DNA of 64,000 bases from Bostrychus sinensis. Its lineage: Eukaryota; Chordata; Actinopteri; Gobiiformes; Eleotridae. The stretch covers positions 22,737,403 through 22,801,402 of the forward strand of contig CM036243.1 of the NCBI GenBank assembly GCA_020698575.1. The letters are read 5' to 3'. The position numbers and the translations under genes were made by a program. The notes beneath the pieces were generated by a model. The model saw only the letters and a list, made by a program, of their open reading frames with translations, made no database searches and was not told where the DNA came from. This document shows positions 1 to 13,065 of this stretch, one piece after another; within the stretch, counting starts at the first letter, position 1; every line of letters begins with the position of its first letter.

Positions 1-770
1 ATGTGCATTTTGGCTTATTCTTTAACAAACATTAAGGCATAATCTGGAGTAACAGCAACTAGTCCAGTAACAGCATACAACAAACTACTAAGAAGACTTA
101 TTTGAATCGCACGAGGTATTTGCAAAAGATAAACTACGGATTGATGTACTATAACTGCTTTTATGTTGTAAAAACAACCATGCACAAAATCTAGGGCAAA
201 AAATAAAATAATAATAATAATAAAATAAAATAAATTCAAGAATCTTCCATTCAATAAAACGGTATATTTTTGAACCACTTTGGCAAGTCATTGCAGTAAA
301 TTAACAGATTGATTATGAAATATATTCCAGATAAAATAATTTGACTTAAAACCTACAGAAAGGCTGAGCTTTGAACGTGGTCTCAATCCAAAGTTGGCTT
401 GGTGGAGTTTATGAATCTAGTAGTGCTTTGTTAGTGTTATTGGGGTAGCTGTACCTGTCTTTTCCTAAGGTCTTTGGTCAACTTTTTAAACTTACAAGCT
501 TAACATCTTCCTGCTATTGTCAGGTCTGCTTCGTGCCTTTTGGATTCTGCCTAACATCTAAGCAGGAGCAGAGGATGCTTGATCCTCAGCTCTTAAAGCG
601 CAGTCACAGTCATGTCTATTGGAGACTGTGAAACCCTGACAGCATACTAGGTGAAAAAATCAGTTGGTGGTTAGCAATAGGGATGACTCTGTGTCTGTTT
701 TATGTTTCTAAAATGTAAAGATATTCATGTAATCGCTAGAGGTCTTATTAGGATCTCACACTGGGGCCAA
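1..770. other. Sequence downstream of ccp110; no gene seen
   Basis: This AT-rich stretch follows the ccp110 stop codon and should hold its 3' UTR on the minus strand. I found no clear minus-strand AATAAA signal in it, so the transcript end is not placed. No other coding exon or recognisable repeat is visible. Confidence 0.5.
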
Positions 771-3700
771 TTAGAGGGGTGTCATCGGGGTCCTGGAGGT
801 GTAAGTGCTCTTGGGGATCCTCTGAGGATTTGCTCTGAACTGTCCTCCTTGGGTTTCTAATGGCTGCTCAGCAGAGAATCCGGACTTGTGCCGAGTCCTC
901 ATTCCCGCTCCCCTGTGCCTTTCCGCTGTCTTCTTCTGGATCCTAGTGGGAAATGGATAGAGCTTTAAGCCAGTGACACTGGCACTATTTAAGAAAAAAA
1001 CTCTCCTTAGCCTGCGGTCTGAGAATTTTAATTTTCTTAGAAAAATTAAGAGGAATACTGCTGCTGTGGCTGTACACAATGCTACAGGAAACTTTTCTTT
1101 ATAGAAGTTAGGCTAAAGTAGTAAAATATCCTGGTCAAGCTCACATTAATCCTCTCTTCCTTTGCAGTGACTTCTGTGTTGCAGCAGACAATGAACTCTT
1201 TCCTCTGGGCTGGCCGCTGTGTCCACTCTAAACAACAAAAAGGCCCAAACAGAAATAATAACTGACTATTTATTATTGTCTTTAAAATTAATATAATGAA
1301 TAGCACATGTATGATCATTTATGGTAGTATTAATTAAGGACAATGAAATTAATATATCAGTACTAATAAAAAATTCTCATTCAATGGTTATGAGAAGGTG
1401 TGTCCAGGCTTTTGACTGGAGCTGATAAATTAAATGCATAATAACTTGCAAGAGTGATCATATCAGGTAATGTTTACAAAAACTGTGAAAATGTTACTTG
1501 TCGCCTGAGCTCTCTTTCCCGGACCAGGTCTCTGTCCATGCTGATCAGCTGCATCCTTTCTCCAGCTGATAGGCTTAAGAAGATGTCATAGATCTCATAG
1601 CGTGCAGCGCGCAGCTGGAGGGGACATAATTTAAAACAGACAATGACATGTAATAGCAGTATTTATAATCTGACTGCTAATGCTGGATGTTAAGACTTAA
1701 TTAATGTAGATGACATGAAATGAACAGATTTATTTCTCTTACCTGCAGAGTGACTCTCTCCTGTAACAAAAGGTCTTGTCTGGAGCACAGTTCTTTGTTG
1801 GGGCTGTGCTGCTCGAAGGCCTGCAAAAACTGCTGTGTGTCCTGGTGTTTAAAAACACACAATTAATTGTAATATATTTAATAGCATTTACACTCTAAGA
1901 CCGATATTAGTATGTGTATTTAAAGACATAACTCAGCTGTCTCTACTCACCCTGACAGTCCGTACCAGCTGTGCCACCCGCTCTGTCTTCAGGAGCCTGC
2001 GTGTCAGAAACCCCTTTGCGACTGCTGACAGCAGATGGCGGTAGTGCACCGTGAGTGGGCTGGAGGGCTGAGGGTGAATAATGAGGACCAGAGGGGAAGA
2101 GAGAGGAGAATGCTAATACCATCAATGACATCCAATTAATTTTCTGCAAAGATTCTCAAGGTCCTTTGTTGGCATCTGTTTAGGGCATCAATGGAAGCAG
2201 CCGTACAGTTCATCATTTTAATAGGACATAATAAGCTGAATAATAAGCAGGCTATGTGCTTTCTCTCACTTGTTGATTGTACCAGTGTAGTGCTTAAAGG
2301 GCATGGTTGTTGGACAATGTGGTAATGAAGCTGTCATACCGGGACATAGCAACGACAGATAATATGGACTACAAAGATAAAATAAAGACAGTGAAGAGGA
2401 GAACGTTTTTTTTACCTGGGCATATGAACTTCCAGGTGATGAATACAAATCCTATGAATGCAAGGATAAACTGGTCAAGCTTGTACATTACTGACATCAG
2501 CAAAAGAATGTGACGCTAATACCTGAGAGAGGGTAGGAAAGGTCACTGTGTCCCCAGGATGTGAGGTGGACATAGAGCAAGGGAAAGACATGCTCTGGAG
2601 GAGACGGTAACGTGCTGCCAACGCCTATGAGACACAGACACACAAGAGTAACGTAAGGAGGAGCAGTGTATGTGTGCACACAAGCATGCAGGCGTACATT
2701 TGGGAGCAGGCAAGGTTGAAAAATATTGAATTGGAAAGGACAGCAAATGAGGCAGGAGGAAAAAATTAATTGAGGGTAGAGAGAAAGAGAGATGGGGCAC
2801 ATACGCCGGAGAGAAGCAAAGGGATGACAGAGAGGGATGGAGAAAATTAATACAGCCAGAGAGTAAAAATGATTGTGGAAAAGGTATGAGACAAAACAAA
2901 GAGAAGGATGAGAAAGGGGACAAAAAAAAAGAAAGAAAAGGGACCATTAGTGGTGGCACACGGCGGGACGATCTGGCACTTAACCACAGACGCTCATGAA
3001 TTAAACAAATTATCCTTTCCTTTTCTGTGTCAATTCCCTTGGTCCCACTCCTCTTGCGACCACTGAGTCCAGCCTGTTTGCTCTCTCATCACACCCCAGA
3101 TGATGGAGTCAAAAGAAAGTATTTTTTTTAAACAGCTTATGTTAATTATATTGTTGTTAGGATACATTAATTAAACAGAGACAGCGATTAATAGGGCAAG
3201 GACACTGGCCAAGAACAAATACAGACACGAGCCGAAGAAACCGGGACAGGCTGCCAAAGCACAGCAAGTGTCCTTGAAGCACTGCATATGCACGCACACA
3301 CACAATCATACGTGCACAGAAACAGGCGACGATGCCAGCTTGACTCTTAGGGATGTAATGAAACATTTATGGTAGAATCGCTGTGGTTTTCTTTATCACT
3401 GGGGAGAGTCTGAAGGTCTCTTGTAATGAACAGATGTCTGTGGTCTGCCCACGACCCAGGTCTCCAAGCACATTTCAACAGGTATGACGGCCATATGTGC
3501 ATGTATATACTATATTAATTGGTAGATGAGTGTAAAAAGGGCCTTTACTGCCAAACTGATGGCACAGCTTGTACGAACCTCTCTCAGTCTCGTTCAACTC
3601 TAAAAATCAGAAACACTGGGCTCAACATTAATTTTTAATTTTTTGCTCGTAGGTGACTTTTGGTGGTGTCAAAGTATTGGGGGAGTGAATTATAGCTGCT

Positions 3701-6700
3701 GTACAGGAAAGATGTAGTGCTTCATCTGTACTCTGGTATGATGCAATCTAATGCAAAAGGTGGCAAGAGGGACAGCGGACCAGAGTGTTTTACTTAATGT
3801 CTCCTCCATGTCTTATAGGGCGTTCCTCTATTAAACAGAATAAGAATACTTATTTGAAAGATGTATTTGTTAAAAGACTTGTATGTAGCGATATAATGAA
3901 AAACTGTTATAAATTACACATTTCACCCAAAAATCTATAGTTTAAGTGAATTTCTCTTGGTTCCATGGCTTACCTGTAGTAGTTGTTCCTGTTGTCGTTG
4001 ATGCTCCTCCTGAAGGGCTTTGATCTGAGCAGAGTGGACCTGTCTTAGTTGTTTCTGTCTTTCCTTCACACCGTCAAGGCCTTCATGCTGCGGTGCAGCA
4101 GCTACACATCGTTGAACACAACACATGGTCAGAAATGAAGACAAACGGTTGTTTGTTCCAGTTGGTGTAAAAGATTTATCATCTGACATAGCCAAAACAC
4201 ACGAGGCATAATTATGACATGACAAACAAGTACAAAAGAAATAGTCTGAAGTCTTTTTTGGAGGGTGGGGGGTTAGAACTACAAAACAAATGTTAAAACT
4301 AGGGCCAAAAGTCTAGTTTAGTATATAGCAATCAGGATAGATAACAATGTTTACAGATGTCACATAGTAAATTAGTGTGCAAAGCTTTGTGAATGTTAAA
4401 AGAAATGCTGTTATTAATGTTTACAAATGACTGAAGGAAAAAAAAGAGAAACTGAGATCAAATCACCTGCACACAGTTTTTAAAGGGAATAACCTTTTTT
4501 TCCCAGAAAATAGCTGTTTTTGTATGCTTTCGTTATTATCTGGAGACCTAATTGCAGTTATTTTTTCATTCACTCATTCCATTCATTTTTTCATAATTCC
4601 AGCGAGTATGTTTGCTCATGTTGCATTTTGTGAATTGTTAGAAACTAAAAATAAATGTTTTATTTATTAATAAATAAATAATGTAAAATAAGTTAGTAAA
4701 ATAAGTATGAATATTTAGAAAGTTTAACTTTTGTACTCTAAGTCAAAATATCATGGGCAAATTTTAAGACACTAAATCTGTGGCCTGAACTCACCTTTGG
4801 GAGTGCTGGAGCTAGGCCTCTTCACTGAACTTGTGGCTTGTTCAACACTGTCTCCCTTCTCCTGAACATCTTCCGTCATTTGCAGCCTACGTTTAACCTT
4901 TGACCTGCTGCCCTGACCTTCTTCTCCACTTTCTGGAGTCAGATGTTTCTCCACACATCTTTGAGATCCAGGCCCATCATGGAGCCACAGCTCAGATGGT
5001 GTTTCCACATCGTAGGATTGGTTAATAGACGGTGAGCGCGAGTCATGACTTACATCTGCATAATTTTCCTGTGGCGCTGGATGGTTACTTGAGTCCGACA
5101 ATACAGAGAGATTATGCTGAGCTGTGGCATCAGAGAGACAACTCCGAAATACATCAGGAATAAGCATCCGCTGTGCTGCAGAAATGATACACTTAGCTGC
5201 TGGTGGCCGTCTCATATTCTGTGCATTTGTAAGTCTTGTGTTTGTGTGATCTTTTTCTCTCCTGGTCATTGTTTTCACTAGTCTTTTCTTCCTTAGATTA
5301 ATTGCCTCTGTTTCTGTCTCCTGCTCCAAAGCCAAAGTGTTTTCATTACTGCTTTTAACAGTGTCTGGTGATTGGCTCTTTTGTGAACAGCAATCATCAC
5401 CCAACCAACAAACAGAATCATTTTGGCTTAGCTGTGTTTGCTGACTCTCACTTTGGCTGCTACTTTTGTCCATGTTTTCAGTCAGTGTGGACTCCAGATC
5501 TGAGATCAGCACTTTGAGGCCAGACAGGTTAAACTCCAGTTGATCTATGTGCTGCGAACTCTTAGCAAACACACTTATTACATCACTTTCCACAGCGTTC
5601 AGAGGGGAGTTGCTACCGTTAGCTTCTTCAACCTTGTGTTCTTTATTCATGGACTTATTGATCAGAGCCTCCCTTTGAGAGATTGTATCAAAAGGTGGTT
5701 CTGCAAGAGAGTTTTTGACTTTGCACTGAACAGGACTTTTACAGACGTTTGGTACTGGGATGTTGTGATATTTCCTGACTTCTTTAAAAGCTGCAGGGGA
5801 GGTGCTGGCACTGTCCTCACTATTTTTGTTCAAGTTTTCTGTCCATATTGGCACTGAGAAGGAAAAATCTTTGGGCCCAGTTGTGTTTACCCAGTTATTT
5901 ATCTTTGTGGATTCATCCACTGCATTGTTAAAACCTATAATACTGTCTTGTGCTTTGCTTTCAAATGTCAAATGTGACTTTTCAAAGATATTCTCACCCT
6001 GACTCTTCCTATGATTTTCATAGGATCTCTTCAATGAATGATCCACTGTGGTGACACTCCTCTCCTGACTTTTCTTAAGCGCGGAGGCTGTCCCTATGGT
6101 GTGCTGCTCATCATTCTCCTTATCAGATAGGCTCTGCTCCTCTGACTTTGCTCTTGGCTGATCTTGAGCTATGTCTTGAATTTTGGCGTTTTTGGCTTGG
6201 CTCCGAAGCATGCGCTGACACCGACGATACTCCTGAGATTTTTTCAGTAAAGCCTGGAGGTTCATTCGATAAGGCTCCTCGTGTGGCTTTGAATCCTCCT
6301 CATCAACTATCAGCATTGCTTCACTGGGTTGAATATGTATTTCTCTCAGGCAGTGAGACGCTGGTGCATCCTCTGGTCGATTTGTAAGGTCACACTTTAT
6401 TTCTACTTGTTGATCTTTGTCACTCTGACTTGCTGAAGATGTGGTTTCTTTACACTGTTTTTGCTCTGGACAAACGCCACTAAATTCTTCAGCTGAACTG
6501 GTATCTATAAGAAAGGCCCTTTTGGAAAAGTCTGCTATTAAATTATTACTAAAGGATGACTCCTGTCCACTCTTCTCCAGTTCTTCGCCATCTACTGGAG
6601 GGTAGTTGATAATATCTGGCATCTTTTTAACTGTATCTGATATGCTATGAATAAAAACGTCTTCTATACTATCTCCTCCTTTGTCTGAAACAAAAAGCCT

Positions 6701-7673
6701 GTCTTTTTGACTTCCTGCGTAAGCCCCTGTGACACCAATAGTGTTTTCGACATTCATATAGCTCACATAACCTGAGGAGAATGACTGGTGGCAGTTGGCA
6801 TTAGGGGAACTTGGGTGTGATCCCTGATCACTGGTTTGTTGGTCAATATGGCTTCTTTCACTGTAACTTGTTTGAAGTGGTACATGAGAGGTTCAACAAG
6901 GCACTGCATGTGGTTGACGTAAGTGGACAAAGACATCTGGTGTCTGGTTCCGTTGTTTTAAAAGCTGGGGAGAGACTATCCTTTGAAAAAATGCTATGTG
7001 ACACTGATCCACTGATATTGTCACAGGATGATGCTTTAGTGTAAACATCTGATTCTCCAAGTAACTCCTCTAGCGTTGGTGTTTTTCTTACCTGAAATTA
7101 AAAATACAAACCTTTGAATGTTTTACAGAAATCTGGTGTATACCAATAGCCTAGTTATTATTTCATAAGTTAATAAAGAAGTGATTGAAGGATATAGTAA
7201 AGTAAACAAAACTGCTGTGAACTTACATGAACACTGTGTAAAATAGTTTGGACGTAGGACATTCTTGGATCATTTTTGGATTTCCTGTGTTCAGCACCTT
7301 TTTGTGCAGCTTCTCTGTATCTGCCCATCTCCTCCCTCTGTGGCCCTGAGAGCTGTTATCAGAAAACAACACGCACTAATAGAAGCTTAATTTGCACAAC
7401 TATAAAACATTTTTTAGTATTCATATCATATATTGTTATACCTAGTTTTGTCAAGCTTAAAATCCTGTTTAAACAACACAGTGTCAGTATTCCAAAGACA
7501 AACAAATAAGTAAGTGATTTTTTACAAAAATGTGGGCCTACCAATGGAGGAAGGATAGGTCGTCCATGAAAGCAGATAAGAGAAGATGCAAATTTGTGTT
7601 TGTTCTGGTCAACCTCTTCAATCTCTTTCGGCTGAGACAGACGGGACTCCACAAACTTCTCGTAGTCCTCCAT
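771..7673 (-). CDS. ccp110: Centriolar coiled-coil protein of 110 kDa (CP110), ten coding exons with an apparent frameshift
   Basis: CP110 caps the distal ends of centrioles, limits centriole length and blocks ciliogenesis with CEP97 (family knowledge). Coding exons, in transcript order: 7542-7673, 7227-7352, 4795-7091, 3974-4101, 2523-2624, 1951-2067, 1743-1841, 1498-1614, 1145-1227, 771-942. All have GT-AG borders and matching phases. Identity rests on the N-terminus MEDYEKF followed by CFHGRPILPPL, the block YRMNLQALLKKSQEYRR, a coiled coil QIKALQEEHQRQQEQLL, and the conserved C-terminal region AVAKGFLTRRLLKTERVAQL, YEIYDIFLSLSAGERM and LSAATQKSLQRK. The start is the first ATG, which gives the family's usual N-terminus. 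The total is 3373 nt, one base too many. Removing one base would give 1123 residues, near the roughly 1000 of mammals. The extra base must lie between 6858 and 6895, where the upstream frame stops at TGA 6858-6860 and the downstream frame opens after TGA 6893-6895. It could be an assembly error, an allele or an unrecognised splice. Confidence 0.93.
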
Positions 7674-7679
7674 GAGACT

Positions 7680-7960
7680 TCATCCAGACAGATAAAATGC
7701 TAACTAGGCCTAATGGTCACTATGGTAATGTATTTTTGGACAGCTAATGTTAAGTTAGCTGTCAAGGAGCTAGCAAACTAGCTTATACGTTCATCTCTAA
7801 CTCTCTGTGATAAAAATATTAACTCATATACAATATAATGCACAAGAAAAATGCTAATAAGTAACAAAGTAAACAATAGGTAAATAACAGACAAAACAAT
7901 GAACTCTACCAAGCGCTGTGTTCCCCGGTTTGGGTCAATGTTTACATTTTACCCGCCTCT
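7680..7960. promoter_or_regulatory. Probable ccp110 promoter, possibly bidirectional
   Basis: This short interval separates the ccp110 start codon (minus strand) from possible plus-strand exons beginning near 7.9 kb. Placement is by position only. No TATA box or CpG island stands out. Confidence 0.35.
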
Positions 7961-8562
7961 CTTCCCACAGCAACCGACAGTTCACAGCCCCACGAGGAGC
8001 ACTCAAAACCCGGACTGGATTCACCGAAGAGGCAGCTATACTGGGTAGGCCAAAACACAGTTTTACCTTAAAATGTTACAACACGCTTCGTGCAGTAATA
8101 AAAAACGCATAGAAAAATTAAACCTTTGAACTCCAGAGAAGTTTGTTAACTTAGTTGAGTAACGTCAGTTATTTCTATATGACTTGTGTTGTGCTTTGTT
8201 TAGGGCTGGAGCGGAGAACACTGCCATCTACAGACTTGACTGGACTTGGTCTGTGCCACGGTGTGTGCAGTACAAATGCCCTTCTATCTTTGAATATAAT
8301 TGAATTTGAATTTAATTTGCCTTTTTTTTATTTTTTATTTTTTATTTTTTATTTTTTAATTTTTTTTACATATATATTATAAATACATGGTTAGTTTTTC
8401 TTGTCTATTGTCTATCGTTTGCTAGCCTTAAAAGTAAAATAGGCAAGCTAAAATGTTGCTAACTAGCATTATAACTTAATAATAAACTTAATTATATTAT
8501 TTTTTAGCAAACACCTGAAGAAGATGAACTGTATGACATGGTCTACACTCTAAATAAGAAAG
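7899..8562 (+). CDS. Possible small spliced plus-strand gene, unidentified
   Basis: I do not recognise this. Three segments look like exons: one ending at 8044 before GTAGGC, 8204-8260 (acceptor TTTGTTTAG, donor GTGTGT) and 8508-8562 (acceptor TTTTTTAG, donor GTAAGA). From ATG 7899 one frame stays open across all three and stops at 8551-8553, giving about 82 residues. A rival reading joins the first segment (phase ending KRQLYW) directly to 8508-8562, which then reads QTPEEDELYDMVYTLNKK and stays open to the donor. That second peptide looks more protein-like but has no start codon in view. It could be a real small gene, the truncated start of a larger gene left at the ccp110/mafg junction, or chance. 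Confidence 0.22.
8318..8376 (+). repeat. T-rich tandem repeat (ATTTTTT type)
   Basis: This is a run of about five short units of A followed by six or seven T, ending in a longer T run. It is a low-complexity microsatellite inside the putative plus-strand intron. Confidence 0.8.
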
Positions 8563-8641
8563 GTAAGACATGACGCTTGTTCAAATTTGGAAAATATAAT
8601 ATTGACCAAAACAAGCTTACAAACAAAATATTTTTAACATG

Positions 8642-11600
8642 TTTATTAATCATATATAAAATAAAATACGTTGTTTATTAACAAACATACAGTATATACA
8701 TCAATAAATTAAAAGATGCATAAGACCCATAATAAAACTGTTAATTTCCGATCATCACCACTTATCTACAAATTGAAAAGAAAGTACAATAATTTTGTTG
8801 ATAAATACTTACAAAGACACATTTTAAGTATTTTCCTATAGAAAGTACTGCTGAGAAATAATGTATTACACCCCATACAGAAACATTACAAAACACTGAC
8901 TTTCCTATTACAAGGGCATTTTTGAATAGGCTAAGCCATATTCACACAAACTCACTACTTTTCAATAGCTTCACATGGATCATTATATGAATGACAAAGA
9001 TAACCATTGAGTGTCTTGGCCAAACTCTCAGGACATGGTGTTAAAAAGGGTAAAGTCAGATGGTCAGATGTGCTGCCTACAGTAGGCGGTATAACAGATG
9101 ATGACTGGGAGCAACATGAGCAGCAAAACAAACAGTAAATGTGAATGATCAAAAGAATCCTTGGTTCATTTGCTCTGATCGATCAGCACTGGTGGTGGGT
9201 GAAAGGGCTTTTAGAGGTGGCGTGATACACCACAGTCAGGCAAACAACACAGAGATCGCTGTCTGATTGGCCAAGCAGCAGGATAAGGAGTTAATGATTT
9301 GCATCTTCTATCATCAGATGTTTTTGAAGAAGGGCTTGGCCGCCTGCTGAGTTAAGTTGCAAAACACTTTGTGTATTAAGTGAAGTGGGAAATGGTTGAG
9401 AGTTTTTAAAATCCTTTCTGCAACTATAAAATATGTATGAATGCGGTCCAGAAGTGGTTGCATGGGTTTGTGATGAAACGACTTTTCATGAGAGGGGCTA
9501 TAACCCTTCTGCAGACAGTGGGGAATAAGGTCAGCATGTCTTGCAAGCTAATAAACACAGCTCCAGTTGATTATCACTAAGGATGGTGACACTCACTTTG
9601 ACCCACAACATTCCTTAAAATAAAAATACTACAGCTACAAGAAACCGAATGTGGAAGACAAAATCGGAGTTCAAGTTTGAGTGGAAGCCTGGTACCAACG
9701 CTACACCTTTGTATCTTGTCTTCCTTTGAGCAACATGTAAAAGTCAATTAAATATATGAACTCAGACAGGGATAAATCACACCACATTTTAGCCAGAGTT
9801 ACGAACAGTTTATCACCTTGTCACACTGTATTTGCATTGATCAAAACAGCTTTACAATAGCATCACTGCTCCTGTGAGGCAGGAGATCTACTTTTGCATA
9901 TTTAGAGATATCTATTTAACACCACTTTTATACATTATGATTTCCCCTAAACAAAACACATTTCAAATTTGACACAGAACATTTTTTGACAGTAGCAAAT
10001 ACATTAGGCCAACTAAAACTGCAATAAGCTCCAGAAAATTTGAGATAAGAGTTTTGGTTTTACAGAAGGACAAGCATGAACCAATTGTAAATAATAATAT
10101 AACTGAACATAAAACTTAATTTTCTATAAGTGTCACAGAGCACAAATAGAAAAATACAATTTTCTATCTTTATAAAACATAACTTATAAGACAAATGAAA
10201 TATTATTCAAATACACTTAAAATTCTCCAGTGATAGATACATTTACTGGATATTTTCACTTGAAACTCCTTATAGCTCTGGTTTCATGGTCGACTGGCTG
10301 TGCAAATGGTTATTGTTTAAAAGATTATGAGGAGTAATATTTTAAAATCTCAAATCCATTTTCTTCCTTTTGTTATTCCTATTTTAGTTCATTTGTATTA
10401 ATGGAGGACTCTTTACTAATCTTAATAAGCACACAGCTGCCTTCGTAAGCCCTTCACAGTGGGAAGTTTATGTTTGCCCATTGTTCAAAATGTCTTTGTC
10501 TATGAACAGTGTTTTATGAGAATTACATGTAATTGAGTTATTCTAAAATAACAACACTTTGAATCGAACTTTATATAAATTATAACTTTACCCTTTGACA
10601 GAAAAGGTATTTAAATAGCATGATATAATTTAGCATAAAACACAGAATACAGTAAGAAACTTGTATCACTTCCCTGACAAATACATAATTGCTAAACAAA
10701 TACATAACATTAAACATACACTGTAGAAAATATACACAGCAAAACAAAGTAAGTACCCTTGTAACATCCTGCAAAAATAACTTTTGCGGATAAAGCTGGA
10801 CACATTTCATTTTATGCTTTAATTTAATCTAAATTGACAATAATGTGAAGCTTGTATCCCACAGCCCAGTATATCTGCCTCAGAACCCAACTGAAGTTTT
10901 TCAGTCCTACAAATGAAAACCTAAACCAACACGTTTGCAGTGCTGGGGCCCAATCTTTAGTGATTAGAGAAGAGTGCAGTTACCAAATGTGTCGTGACCC
11001 TCTTTGGGCCTTTTAAAATCAAACACAAATCAAAGCCATAGCCATGAAATAGTCAACATTATAATTACCTCGTCACATAACCTACACAGCACGCCACACA
11101 CTAGTTCACGGTTACACACACGTGCCTAGTCACTACAGAAAAAAAACAAAGCTATTCAGTAGTTAAGCCACTTTTGGTACAGTTGCAAAATAGAGAGAGA
11201 CTGTATATCAAACAGATTCTGTTATACCATTTTTACAGTTCATTACAAACAATGCAAAGATAATAGTCTTTATAAAACTCCAGACTCTACCATACATAGA
11301 CAAAGATTCTTCGAGTATACAACACCATATAAGACTACTTCTATGGTAAAGCTTGTGTGACATGATCCTCTCTTTCTCTGTGCCAAAAGCCTTAAAATAA
11401 AATGGATATGAATGTATATAAGTCCCTTTTATTAAATCTATTATCAGTATGTAACAAGTTTTTTGACTGAGTGTTTGCAGATGGCTGAACTATACAGTAG
11501 AGTCACACAAATCAATGTTATTATTAATGGCTACTGCAAAGCTCATACAGCAATGCAATGCAAGAAATAAATGCTGTCACAGGCTAATTTCTGATTGGTC

Positions 11601-13065
11601 AGTGTATTCCTTTAAGCACAGGTACAACCCAACACCTGCATCAAAAACTCCCCCTTCATTTTTACAATTCCTGTCCTGTAGACTTTGTTGTGATGCATAA
11701 CATTATATAGGAATTAAGGCACTTGCCCTTTCAAATTTCTTGAATTTACTCCAAACTTAAAGAAGAAAATAAATTGATCTCTCTAAATAACCATTTCCCT
11801 GAAAATACTAACAGTGTCACAGAGCTAATAGTTGTATTTTTTTAGTAACTGTAGAAATAATTTCATCCTTATTGTCATCTCTTGTCAAATCTGGTTCTGT
11901 ATGGGATAATGGAAGCCAGTTGGACTTGAAAAATGGAAGGACAGAGAAAGAATTCAGAAAGCGGCACAGAAGAGAAGGTAGAAAAAATACGGCTAACTAA
12001 ATATAGCAATACCAGAACAAATACGCGCCACAGAATTTCACAGAATTCCTGATATAGTATATCAATTCACACACAGAGAATACACTTGGGACCTCATGTG
12101 AATGACAACACAGTACAAAACAGTAGAAATACACTTATCACCATTGTGTCATGTATATATTTGATCTAGTTCTTTTCTAAAAAAGTTCTTGGCTTGGGGG
12201 AGCAAGATGAGAATTCACTGCCACTACTTGAATCAGCTGGACGGTCACATTAATGTGTTTTGTTTTTTTTTAATTGAAAAAATAATGCCAAATATATCTT
12301 TTGTACATACAGCACACAAGAGCCAATAATATTGCTTAAAGTAATTACCACTAATAGTTTTTGTCAAAACTGATAATATTACTTTTTATTCTGTATTTGT
12401 AATTTGTAAAAACAACAGAACAGGACTGCAAAATGCTTTGGGCTTTTGATCTTTCTATGTCCGTGAAGGTTTTCAGTGACCATTTGAACCCTGTCTGTCA
12501 TTTCTCTGCTAAATGATCAAGTCCAGTCTCAAACCCCTCTGCTGCTTCAGTCCTTTCCTTCACCTGCACTGATCAAGGTCATGTGATGTGACAAGTACAG
12601 CCCTGTTGTGGGTCAGTGCCATGGATGTAACAGAGTACTGCCCCTCAGCCATGTCACCAATTAGACTATGAACTACTATGAATTACCCTAACCACATGTA
12701 AAACAAGAGTTTACAGATTACAAAATGGTCAAATGTTGTACTGTTTATTGCTACTACTCTTACTGTGTCAAACACCTTTGACTTTTGATTATTATGACTT
12801 CAGTACAATATCTTCCCAGTGAACATTGGTCAGAACTGATCACTAACCACATGTGTAAAGCATACACAGAAAAAAATGCAGGAGCTACAAAACTTTTTAG
12901 TTTAGATCTCAAAAGACAACTTCAATTGAATATCAGCATGGCCATTATTTTTCGACCCTATCCTATAGTACATCCACAGTCAGTGCAGGTTAAAGACAGG
13001 ACACGCAGAGACAACCGGACACAGCTGAACTCCATCTTGACACACCCTCATCCAGCTCCCCTCTC
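8642..13065 (-). other. mafg: Probable long 3' UTR of mafg
   Basis: About 4.4 kb with no supported exon lies between the mafg stop codon and two minus-strand AATAAA signals (plus-strand TTTATT at 8642-8647 and 8674-8679). MAFG transcripts in mammals also have very long 3' UTRs, so the whole interval is plausibly transcribed but untranslated. The boundary is inferred. RNA reads ending just left of 8642 would settle it. Confidence 0.5.

Noticed and set aside
2543..2959. 138-codon minus-strand open frame in ccp110
   Set aside because: Only 2523-2624 is supported as an exon, in another frame; the remainder is pyrimidine-rich intron.
6767..6990. A third open frame through the ccp110 frameshift region (STYVNHMQCLVEPLMYHF)
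   Set aside because: Using it would need two separate shifts instead of one, and it stops at the TGA overlapping the GTTATGTGAGC segment that the main frame reads as coding.
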